A DNA stretch of 5,571 nucleotides from Alphaproteobacteria bacterium (GTDB taxonomy: Bacteria; Pseudomonadota; Alphaproteobacteria; RF32; CAG-239). This document shows, piece after piece, positions 1 through 5,571 of the stretch (position 1 is its first letter; each line of letters starts with the position of its first letter). The notes under the pieces are model-generated. The model made no database searches. It worked only from the letters and a program-made list of their open reading frames with translations, and was not told where the DNA came from. Where the stretch lies: the NCBI GenBank assembly GCA_024408895.1, contig JAKSUO010000079.1, positions 1 through 5,571 of the forward strand, in the 5' to 3' direction. Both the position numbers and the translations under genes were made by a program.

Positions 1-129
1 ATACGCCACCAAGATACCAACGACAAACGGCAAAAGTACCGAACGCAACATATACAGCATAAGCCCGGTCAAAAACAATGCCGACACAATAACTAAATAT
101 CTTTGATTATTAATACTTTGCTTTGTCAT
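1..129 (-). CDS. AI-2E family transporter (PerM-like), N-terminal fragment
   Basis: This is a partial gene: 43 codons are visible, starting at the ATG whose complement is at 127-129 and running off the left edge. After a short polar N-terminus (MTKQSINNQRY) there is a hydrophobic stretch from about residue 12 to 43 containing LRSVLLPFVVGILVAY. That segment closely resembles the first membrane helices of the AI-2E/PerM family (formerly UPF0118), polytopic inner-membrane proteins of about 350 residues. Members have been linked to autoinducer-2 export or ion/proton antiport, but most have no proven substrate. The start is supported by an AAGGT ribosome site six bases upstream and by the DUF2066 stop codon only four bases away, so the two genes are surely co-transcribed. 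Only the N-terminus is seen, so the family call rests on one conserved segment and gene order. Confidence 0.8.
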   Translation of the reverse strand, partial: MTKQSINNQRYLVIVSALFLTGLMLYMLRSVLLPFVVGILVAY

Positions 130-133
130 AATT

Positions 134-1168
134 TTACCTTATGATGAAATAGTTGCCTGACGCTTCATGACTAAAACCGATTTCCTGCAAGGCAGACCAT
201 AAATCATCAATATCTCCGGTATAACGAACGGAAAAATTGACTTTACCGCCACCGAAACTTTTTGTTTCAATGCCTTCAACTTGTTCCAAATCGGCAATGG
301 CCTTGCTTTTGACTAACCAATCTTTCATATTTTGATACCCGTAAACAGCATTCAAACTATTCACCGACACCGTTTGATCCGCGTTTTTTATTGTACGTTC
401 CATATTGGAAATAAACATCACGCTTTTTTCAATTGCCTTATCAAAAATATCCCCCTGCCCGTCATTATAAATAGTAAATGAATCTTCGGTTTTTGTCTTT
501 TCGTTTTTAATTGTGACTTTCAAATCTCCGTTACTCATTGTATCGGCAAAAACAACATACACCTTATCCGATCCGCTTCTTTGCGATATATCGGCATATA
601 AATCCGCCCCCATATACAGGGCATTTTGTGCGCTAAAATCATTTATTTGCCTATAATTATCGGTTAATGTGCGCATTTGCATTGTCCCAAATTTAATCAG
701 CCCTTTGGAGCGCCAACTTTTTAGCCACACGTTATTATCTTCCCACAGCACCGGATACGTTTCGGCGGACGGTTTAAAAACCGGAATAACCACCATTTCC
801 GCACCTTCTGTTTCAATCATTTCGTTTTCAGCCATATAATCTTTCAAAAGTTGCTCATTAATCTGCACTGTCAGATTCGCAATATATTTCGTTCCGCCGG
901 CTTTTTCATCGGCAACACTGACGGCCTCAACAAAATGCAAAATTGCATCATCAGACAATTCACCAAGTTTCTGTACATTTTCTTCGCTTGTTAATTGACC
1001 GGCAATTTGCAAAAATGCTTCACGTTGTGCCTGCAACATGGCTTTATCTTTTGCCACAACAGAATTTTCCGCCTCCACATCAACCGGTACGGTAACCTTA
1101 TATTCCATTTTAGCCCAAGCATTTGCACTGATAAATAATCCGACAAACAGTAAATACCAATATTTCAT
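134..1168 (-). CDS. Exported DUF2066 domain-containing protein
   Basis: A 344-residue protein of unknown function that fits the DUF2066 family. Residues 1-19 form a signal peptide: a lysine at position 2, a hydrophobic core (YLLFVGLFI) and an A-W-A cleavage motif before K20, so the mature protein should be periplasmic. Family-like features are an N-terminal segment with an alanine-rich helix (about 35-58, AKDKAMLQAQREAFLQIAGQL), a beta region YIANLTVQIN (95-104), the segment VVIPVF followed by LWEDNNVWLKSW (126-152), and a C-terminal region (about 270-344) with a DWL motif and an RYTGDIDDLWSAL segment. No catalytic residues are evident. The start is the first ATG after an in-frame TGA three codons upstream. 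A GAGGA site precedes it, but only three bases separate them, which is short. The gene is first in an operon with the AI-2E permease four bases downstream. The family call is fairly firm, the function unknown. Confidence 0.85.
   Translation of the reverse strand: MKYWYLLFVGLFISANAWAKMEYKVTVPVDVEAENSVVAKDKAMLQAQREAFLQIAGQLTSEENVQKLGELSDDAILHFVEAVSVADEKAGGTKYIANLTVQINEQLLKDYMAENEMIETEGAEMVVIPVFKPSAETYPVLWEDNNVWLKSWRSKGLIKFGTMQMRTLTDNYRQINDFSAQNALYMGADLYADISQRSGSDKVYVVFADTMSNGDLKVTIKNEKTKTEDSFTIYNDGQGDIFDKAIEKSVMFISNMERTIKNADQTVSVNSLNAVYGYQNMKDWLVKSKAIADLEQVEGIETKSFGGGKVNFSVRYTGDIDDLWSALQEIGFSHEASGNYFIIR
136..140 (-). promoter_or_regulatory. Ribosome binding site of the AI-2E gene, inside the end of the DUF2066 gene
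   Basis: Read on the minus strand, the bases AAGGT lie six bases before the ATG of the AI-2E gene. They are formed by the last sense codons and first stop-codon base of the DUF2066 gene (ATA AGG TAA). A ribosome finishing DUF2066 covers this site, so reinitiation or coupled translation is plausible. It fixes the start of the partial gene. Confidence 0.7.
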
Positions 1169-1306
1169 ACGTCCTCACTTTGTGTTATTTTTTTTACGTT
1201 ATTACAAATCAGTATAAAAATCAAAACTTTTTATAGACTTTTTCTCTTAATCGTTGTTTATTATGTGCAATTATTATCCTAAACAATTTTTGCAAGGACT
1301 TAAACA
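1169..1306. promoter_or_regulatory. Divergent intergenic region with start signals for the DUF2066 and pta operons
   Basis: This 138-bp AT-rich gap separates two divergent operons, so both promoters should lie here unless upstream transcription is unusual. On the plus strand, a possible -10 box TATTAT lies at 1259-1264 with a weak TAGACT -35-like element at 1234-1239; the 19-base spacing is too long for a good sigma-70 promoter. A second TATTAT is at 1272-1277. On the minus strand the best -10-like hexamer is TATACT (1216-1211), without a clear -35. The pta ribosome site AAGGA is at 1294-1298, eight bases before its ATG, and the DUF2066 site GAGGA is at 1176-1172. No small gene or structured RNA was recognised. 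That promoters are present is likely; the exact boxes are uncertain in such AT-rich sequence. Confidence 0.45.
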
Positions 1307-2314
1307 ATGATACAAAGTAAATATATTACCAGTTTACTGGAAAAAGCAAAACAAAACATCAAAACCATCGTTTTACCTGAAGGTGAAGACGAGCGTGTTT
1401 TAGAAGCGGCGCATATTGCCGCAACCATGAAAGCCGTAAAGCTTGTGATTTTAGGTAATGAAAAGACCATCAAAAATTACTTTTCCTCCAAAAATTGGGA
1501 TTTAGACGGCATAACGATTATTGAGCCGGAAAAATCTGACAATTTACCGGCATACACAGAATTGCTTTATGAATTGCGCAAAGAAAAAGGCTTAACGCAT
1601 GAAGAGGCTGAAAAATTGGCACTAAATTACAATTATTTCGGTACGTTGATGATTAAATCCGGCCACGCTGACGGCATGGTATCCGGAGCTAATCACTCCA
1701 CTGCTGATACGGTTCGTCCGGCACTGCAAATAATTAAATCGGCCAAAAAAGGGCGTAGTGCTTCTTCTTTCTTCATTATGCTGTCAAACGATAAGCCATA
1801 TATTTTCTCAGACTGTGGTATTATTATTAATCCAACGGATAAGGAATTGGCGGATATTGCTCTTGATGCCGCAGAAACAGCCATTCAATTTGACATTGAG
1901 CCGAATGTAGCCATGCTTTCTTTCTCAACCAAGGGTTCCGGCAAGGGTGATGAAGTTGAAAAAATAAGACGCGCCACGCAAATGGCTAAAGAAGCTTTGC
2001 TAACTGACGAATATAAAAATTTAGGCATTAAGCTTGACGGTGAACTGCAAGCCGATGCAGCGTTGGATTCGGTTGTTGCCGCCAAAAAAGCACCAGACAG
2101 TGAAGTTGCCGGAAAAGCTCGCGTTTTGATTTTCCCGAATTTGGAAGCCGGAAACATCTGCTATAAAATGTTACAACGTTTAGGCGGTTGTGAGGCTTAT
2201 GGCCCGATTTTGCAAGGCTTAAACGCTCCCGTTAATGATTTATCACGCGGTTGCTTTGCCGAAGATATTGTCGGCGCAATTGCAATAACCTGCTTACAAG
2301 CAACAAAAAAATAA
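1307..2314 (+). CDS. pta: Phosphate acetyltransferase
   Basis: Cytoplasmic enzyme that interconverts acetyl-CoA plus phosphate and acetyl phosphate plus CoA, the first step of the Pta-AckA acetate pathway. At 335 residues it is the short form, containing only the PTA/PTB catalytic domain and lacking the N-terminal regulatory extension (with its DRTGG domain) of the roughly 700-residue enterobacterial enzyme. Recognisable segments are TIVLPEGEDERVLEAA (20-35), HADGMVSGANHSTADTVRPAL (120-140, with the conserved R137), PYIFSDCGIIINP (164-176), ELQADAA (246-252), ARVLIFPNLEAGNICYK (271-287) and DLSRGC (311-316). S313, R314 and D320 correspond to the catalytic Ser309, Arg310 and Asp316 of the Methanosarcina thermophila enzyme. 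The ATG has an AAGGA site eight bases upstream. ackA follows after ten bases, which confirms acetyl rather than butyryl specificity. The sequence looks complete and functional. Confidence 0.97.
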   Translation: MIQSKYITSLLEKAKQNIKTIVLPEGEDERVLEAAHIAATMKAVKLVILGNEKTIKNYFSSKNWDLDGITIIEPEKSDNLPAYTELLYELRKEKGLTHEEAEKLALNYNYFGTLMIKSGHADGMVSGANHSTADTVRPALQIIKSAKKGRSASSFFIMLSNDKPYIFSDCGIIINPTDKELADIALDAAETAIQFDIEPNVAMLSFSTKGSGKGDEVEKIRRATQMAKEALLTDEYKNLGIKLDGELQADAALDSVVAAKKAPDSEVAGKARVLIFPNLEAGNICYKMLQRLGGCEAYGPILQGLNAPVNDLSRGCFAEDIVGAIAITCLQATKK

Positions 2315-2318
2315 GGAA
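2313..2318 (+). promoter_or_regulatory. Ribosome binding site of ackA overlapping the pta stop codon
   Basis: AAGGAA begins with the last two bases of the pta TAA stop and ends six bases before the ackA ATG. The overlap would let translation of ackA be linked to termination on pta, helping to keep the two enzymes in proportion. This is read directly from the sequence; the coupling is inferred. Confidence 0.75.
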
Positions 2319-2324
2319 TAAAAA

Positions 2325-3509
2325 ATGAAAAAAATACTTGTTATAAATTGCGGTTCTTCCTCTTTAAAGTTCCAATTATATAATGTGGAAGGTGAAGAAT
2401 ATAATGTTATCTCAAAAGGTATTGCCGAACGTATCGGTCAACCGAATTCTGTTATTAAAATTCAATATGGTGACAGCCCGAAACAACCGCACGATGTGAA
2501 TATGCCGACACATTCCGAAGCAATTCGCGGTGTATTTAATTTATTGTTAAACGGTGCTTTAAAATCTATGGACGAGTTAAGCGCTGTTGGCCATCGTGTT
2601 GTTCAAGGCGGTGATATTTTTAAAGAATCTGTTTTGGTAACAGAAAAAGTTATTGAACAAATTGAAAGCCTGTCAGATTTGGCGCCGTTACACAATCCGG
2701 CCCACGTTCTCGGTTTAAGAGCGATTCAGGAAGTTTTGCCGAATATTCCGCAAGTTGTTGTTTTTGATACATCTTTCCACCAAACCATGAAACCGGAAGC
2801 TTATTTGTATGCTTTGCCGGAAGACCAATATAAACGCAATAAAATTCGTCGTTACGGCTTCCACGGCACATCACACAAATATGTTGCCCAAGAATGTGCC
2901 AAACTCATTGGTAAACAAGGAAAAATCATTACCTGTCACTTAGGTAACGGCGCTTCCTTATCAGCAATTGAAAACGGCAAATGTATTGATACATCAATGG
3001 GTTTCACTCCGTTGGCAGGAACAATTATGGGAACGCGCTGCGGCGATATTGACCCGTACATTCCGCTGTATATTATGAAAAAAGACGGCCTGTCTATTGA
3101 CGAAGTCAATGATTTGATGAATAAACAAAGCGGAATGTTTGCTCTGTCCGGATATTCGGATAACCGTGACGTTGAAAACGGCATGTTGGCGGGTGATGAA
3201 AAATGCACGCAAGCAACATATTGCTATGTCCATTCTTTGTTAAAAATCATCGGCGGTTACATTGCTGTTTTAGGCGGTGTAGATGCCATTGTATTTACGG
3301 CCGGTGTTGGTGAAAACGGTTGGCTGTTACGTCAGGTGTTAATAGAAAAACTGGCTTATTTAGGCATTAAGCTTGATGAAAAGAATAATCGTGTTCGCGG
3401 TGAAACGATTATGATTTCAACACCGGATTCCAAAGTTAAGGTATATATCATTCCGACAGATGAAGAATTGATGATTGCTAAAGATACGGTACGAATTGCC
3501 AACATTTAA
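2325..3509 (+). CDS. ackA: Acetate kinase
   Basis: Cytoplasmic kinase of the acetate/sugar kinase/Hsp70/actin (ASKHA) fold, converting acetyl phosphate plus ADP to acetate plus ATP; it works reversibly with the pta product encoded ten bases upstream. The length of 394 residues is normal. Signature segments are present in order: VINCGSSSLKFQLY (6-19, N8 in the metal/phosphate region), GHRVVQGG (89-96, R91), VVFDTSFHQTM (145-155, D148), YGFHGTSHKYV (177-187, H180), HLGNGAS (205-211), GTIMGTRCGDIDP (232-244, R238), FTAGVGENG (324-332) and PTDEELMIAKDT (377-388, E380 as probable Mg ligand). R91, D148 and H180 fall at the same numbers as in the Methanosarcina thermophila enzyme, and R238 and E380 match its R241 and E384. 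All catalytic positions are intact. The gene ends just before a strong terminator, so it closes the operon. Confidence 0.98.
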   Translation: MKKILVINCGSSSLKFQLYNVEGEEYNVISKGIAERIGQPNSVIKIQYGDSPKQPHDVNMPTHSEAIRGVFNLLLNGALKSMDELSAVGHRVVQGGDIFKESVLVTEKVIEQIESLSDLAPLHNPAHVLGLRAIQEVLPNIPQVVVFDTSFHQTMKPEAYLYALPEDQYKRNKIRRYGFHGTSHKYVAQECAKLIGKQGKIITCHLGNGASLSAIENGKCIDTSMGFTPLAGTIMGTRCGDIDPYIPLYIMKKDGLSIDEVNDLMNKQSGMFALSGYSDNRDVENGMLAGDEKCTQATYCYVHSLLKIIGGYIAVLGGVDAIVFTAGVGENGWLLRQVLIEKLAYLGIKLDEKNNRVRGETIMISTPDSKVKVYIIPTDEELMIAKDTVRIANI

Positions 3510-3515
3510 TAATTG

Positions 3516-3546
3516 AAAAGAGCCTGAGAAATCAGGCTCTTTTTTT
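3516..3546 (+). terminator. Rho-independent terminator after ackA, probably bidirectional
   Basis: A perfect hairpin begins seven bases after the ackA stop. The 8-bp stem GAGCCTGA (3520-3527) pairs with TCAGGCTC (3532-3539) across a GAAA tetraloop, and four further A-T pairs (3516-3519 with 3540-3543) extend it. A run of seven T residues (3540-3546) follows on the plus strand. On the minus strand the same hairpin starts six bases after the DUF4340 stop codon and is followed by four T residues and then AT-rich sequence. It can therefore also end the converging transcript, although more weakly. Confidence 0.93.
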
Positions 3547-3549
3547 ATA

Positions 3550-4515
3550 TTAATTTTCATAAAAAATTTCACCGTTTTCATCAAACAATTCAAAAACCCA
3601 ATCTGAAAAATATTTCTGATATTCATTAACAAAAGGCGGAACACCGGCATGTGCAACCGCATCATTAGCCAATTCAACCCGCAACCAATAACTTTCATCC
3701 AACTTATAAATACGGAATATATAAACAAAGCCCCCAATCATATTAAACCGAATTTCCCGTGGTTGTGCGAGTTTTGGCAAGGAAGCGAAAAAGTCGTCTT
3801 TTTTAACGATTCCCTGATAATCAACAAATGCTGCCGTTTCAACAATTTTATTTACCTTTTCCGCTTCGTTGTTAAAATGTTTCAACTCCTCAGCGGTATA
3901 AAGCTTATCCCTCAAAGACACACTCTTCAAATATTGCTGTTGTACACTCAAAAGCGGATAAGGAATCCAAGCCGAAGGTGCGCCGGAAAAATATCCGACA
4001 CGGCGTATCACATACATATACATACTGCCCTTTTTACGAGACACCGCGTAATCGTTATTATCTGAACCTTTGTTTATAATAATCGCATTTAGCAATTTAC
4101 CCTCATTATCATAAACTGCTATTTCCGTACCTTCTCCCTCGCCGTCTTTGCTTTCTTCTGCCGACAACAGATTGTTTTCCTTTAAAATATCCGTTGTAAC
4201 CGGCGTAACCGATACAATAACAGACTTACTTACTATTGCATAAAAAATCCTCAACATATCGGTATTGATGAAATAATCGCCGGCCTCCTTAAAATGCCAA
4301 GCGCTATCTTTTCTGTATATGGTTACATTTCCGAACTGCGGTGTTTTAAAAACTATTTTAGCAATGCTCTTAATGTTCTGCCGCGCTGCGGCAAATGTAT
4401 ATGTTCCGCGCAGATTTTGCTCATTGGTTGCTTTTTGGTAAAACAGAACAGATCCAAGCACCACTAACGTCAAGAAAATAAATAGGATAATTAATTTCAG
4501 ACTTCTTTTACTCAT
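3550..4515 (-). CDS. DUF4340 domain-containing membrane-anchored protein
   Basis: A 321-residue protein with one N-terminal membrane segment (about residues 7-26, after a basic MSKRSLK start) and a large, probably periplasmic, remainder. It resembles the DUF4340 family: an early IKSIAKIVFK strand (48-57), then TIYRKDSAWHF followed by an acidic/aromatic stretch and a helix (65-96), and a later VVETAAF-like beta region followed by repeated strands to the C-terminus. No catalytic motif is apparent. DUF4340 proteins commonly sit next to GldG-type auxiliary proteins of ABC transporters, and here the start ATG overlaps the stop of such a gene (ATGA), giving strong positional support. A GAGGA ribosome site lies eight bases before the ATG. 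An acidic, glycine-containing stretch at about 119-131 looks like a surface loop. The biochemical role is unknown; it may be a partner subunit of the transporter. The family call rests on pattern and context. Confidence 0.75.
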   Translation of the reverse strand: MSKRSLKLIILFIFLTLVVLGSVLFYQKATNEQNLRGTYTFAAARQNIKSIAKIVFKTPQFGNVTIYRKDSAWHFKEAGDYFINTDMLRIFYAIVSKSVIVSVTPVTTDILKENNLLSAEESKDGEGEGTEIAVYDNEGKLLNAIIINKGSDNNDYAVSRKKGSMYMYVIRRVGYFSGAPSAWIPYPLLSVQQQYLKSVSLRDKLYTAEELKHFNNEAEKVNKIVETAAFVDYQGIVKKDDFFASLPKLAQPREIRFNMIGGFVYIFRIYKLDESYWLRVELANDAVAHAGVPPFVNEYQKYFSDWVFELFDENGEIFYEN

Positions 4516-4528
4516 GCAAAAAATCCTC
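4512..4528 (-). promoter_or_regulatory. ATGA start/stop overlap and ribosome site joining the GldG-like and DUF4340 genes
   Basis: On the minus strand the DUF4340 start codon (4515-4513) and the TGA stop of the upstream GldG-like gene (4514-4512) share bases as ATGA. A GAGGA ribosome site (4528-4524) lies within the last codons of the upstream gene. This layout typically gives translational coupling, so the two proteins are probably made together. Confidence 0.8.
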
Positions 4529-5571
4529 GTATTTTTTTGCGCAAAAAACGCGCTTTAAGAAAAAACAACATCCATAATAAAGTAACGGACAACAACGGAA
4601 ACAAAAACATACTCAAAAAGATAATAGTGTAAATTGATTGGTCGTAGATTTTTTTCATTGCATATACGGTCTTGTCAAATTTTTTTTCCAACTCAGCCAT
4701 CTGCAACCCAAGCTCGTCAGTTTGTAAAAGAGTTTGCAATCTATCATTATCTCCGTTGCTTTCAAGCAACAAAACTTGTTGCGTTTCCTTTAATTCTTTA
4801 CTAACCGCATCATATTCATCGGCATATTTTTCATAAGCTTTCGCATTTATCTGCTGAGCGATATTCATTGGATTTTCCATATTGTTTTGGACCGGCAATT
4901 CGGTATATTCTTTAATATTCAGCATTTTTTCTATCAGCAAGCGAATAAAATCTATATTTTTATTCTTCGCAATAACGCTGTACGGATTTTTGCTCACCGA
5001 TTTTTCGTCTGCCCATAAATAATCTTCTATCAAATCCACATCACCGATAACGGCAACTTGCGCAGGCAATAAGGTTACGGCAATATGTTCTGCCATGTCT
5101 GCCACTTTTTTATCACCTTCAAAAGGGTTGTTTGCATAAGCGGAAGTCATTGTCCCGACAAGCAATGCTCCAACATATTTATCCCCATTCGTTAAAAGCG
5201 GTTCAACATCAAACATCTGATTACTAATTGCAAAAGGCACAGCGTGTTTAACCTTAACATTACCGTTTTCAATCATAAATTTTTCTGCCGGCTTGGCGTC
5301 ATCGGTAAATTTATCATCCGGAATAATGCCCCAATGATTAAACAACTTGCTGATGTGGACTTCTTCCAAATTGGTAACTTGTGACTGATTTTCGGTTAAC
5401 AAATCCCAAAACAGCAATACTTTTCCACCGTTAACAATATATTGATCAACAGCATAAATAAAATGCGCCGGCAGATTTTTTGGATTAATCAAAATCAACA
5501 TATCCATCAACGGCGAAATTTCATAAGTTTTAGCTGTAACATTAAAGATGTTGAAATCACCTTCCAGATTT
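4512..5571 (-). CDS. GldG-like ABC transporter auxiliary protein, C-terminal part
   Basis: The gene is open to the right edge, so its N-terminus is outside the window; about 352 residues are visible. A TTG at 5510 is not the start, since the frame continues upstream as NLEGDFNIFNVTAKTYEISPL, which fits the family. Features match the GldG/ABC_transp_aux group: MDMLILINPKNL, then a helix and GGKVLLFWD (about 5403-5429), VAVIGDVDLIEDYLWAD (about 5007-5057), and a NIDFIRLLIEKML segment (about 4914-4952). A charged, probably coiled-coil stretch (about 4641-4877) precedes a C-terminal membrane helix (about 4557-4640) and a basic tail (RFLRKKIRGFFA). These proteins are usually tethered at both ends with a periplasmic middle, and associate with an ABC ATPase and permease; in Flavobacteria GldG serves gliding. 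Here gliding is not implied, and the substrate is unknown. The coupled DUF4340 gene supports the call. Confidence 0.8.
   Translation of the reverse strand, partial: NLEGDFNIFNVTAKTYEISPLMDMLILINPKNLPAHFIYAVDQYIVNGGKVLLFWDLLTENQSQVTNLEEVHISKLFNHWGIIPDDKFTDDAKPAEKFMIENGNVKVKHAVPFAISNQMFDVEPLLTNGDKYVGALLVGTMTSAYANNPFEGDKKVADMAEHIAVTLLPAQVAVIGDVDLIEDYLWADEKSVSKNPYSVIAKNKNIDFIRLLIEKMLNIKEYTELPVQNNMENPMNIAQQINAKAYEKYADEYDAVSKELKETQQVLLLESNGDNDRLQTLLQTDELGLQMAELEKKFDKTVYAMKKIYDQSIYTIIFLSMFLFPLLSVTLLWMLFFLKARFLRKKIRGFFA

Noticed and set aside
1106..1108. Internal ATG (M21) as an alternative start for the DUF2066 protein
   Set aside because: Starting there would remove a well-formed signal peptide with an A-W-A cleavage motif, so the upstream ATG is preferred despite its short ribosome-site spacing.
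1211..1224. FNR/Anr-like site (TTGAT-N4-ATACT on the minus strand) upstream of the DUF2066 gene
   Set aside because: Only the first half-site matches the TTGAT-N4-ATCAA consensus; the second half matches at two of five positions, which is expected by chance in AT-rich DNA.
1247..1261. CtrA-like site (TTAA-N7-TTAT) upstream of pta
   Set aside because: The second half is imperfect, and such sequences are frequent in AT-rich intergenic DNA, so there is no real support.
1885..2157. Open reading frame antisense to pta
   Set aside because: It lies wholly inside a clear, conserved pta gene, has no ribosome site that I can see, and its serine/alanine-rich product looks like an antisense shadow.
2936..3233. 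Two overlapping antisense reading frames within ackA
   Set aside because: They oppose the highly conserved catalytic core of ackA, and two frames overlapping each other is what chance long frames look like.
3649..4065. Plus-strand open reading frame inside the DUF4340 gene
   Set aside because: Its product has no recognisable domain and the opposite strand carries a coherent protein with a membrane anchor, a ribosome site and operon overlap.
5508..5510. TTG as the start codon of the GldG-like gene
   Set aside because: The frame stays open upstream to the window edge, and the upstream residues (NIFNVTAKTYEISPL) continue the conserved fold, so the real start lies outside the window.

Overview
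The window is an AT-rich bacterial chromosome segment with ordinary operon structure. It most likely comes from a low-GC alphaproteobacterium. The grounds are the DUF2066 protein with a Gram-negative type signal peptide directly upstream of an AI-2E family permease (an arrangement I associate with Alphaproteobacteria), and a GldG-like/DUF4340 pair that also occurs in that class. The taxonomic call is an inference. The pta-ackA pair suggests an organism that makes acetate and gains ATP by substrate-level phosphorylation.

Layout. (1) At the left edge, on the minus strand, lies the N-terminal part of an AI-2E/PerM-type membrane protein (1-129, running off the window). It is preceded in the same operon by a complete exported DUF2066 protein (134-1168). 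(2) A 138-bp divergent intergenic region (1169-1306) must hold the start signals for that operon and for the plus-strand operon. (3) On the plus strand, pta (1307-2314) and ackA (2325-3509) form a tight two-gene operon, closed by a strong intrinsic terminator (3516-3546). (4) On the minus strand, converging on the same terminator, a GldG-like ABC-transporter auxiliary protein (C-terminal part only, 4512 to the right edge) overlaps the start of a DUF4340 protein (3550-4515) by four bases. No stretch over 300 bases lacks a gene, and no RNA genes, mobile elements or CRISPR arrays were seen.

How they work together. Pta and AckA convert acetyl-CoA through acetyl phosphate to acetate plus ATP. The GldG-like and DUF4340 proteins are membrane-anchored, mostly periplasmic partners of an ABC transporter whose ATPase and permease genes should lie just beyond the right edge; the substrate of such systems is unknown. 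The DUF2066/AI-2E operon is probably an envelope module of unknown function. I did not find a convincing undescribed system; the GldG/DUF4340 pair is the least understood part of the window.
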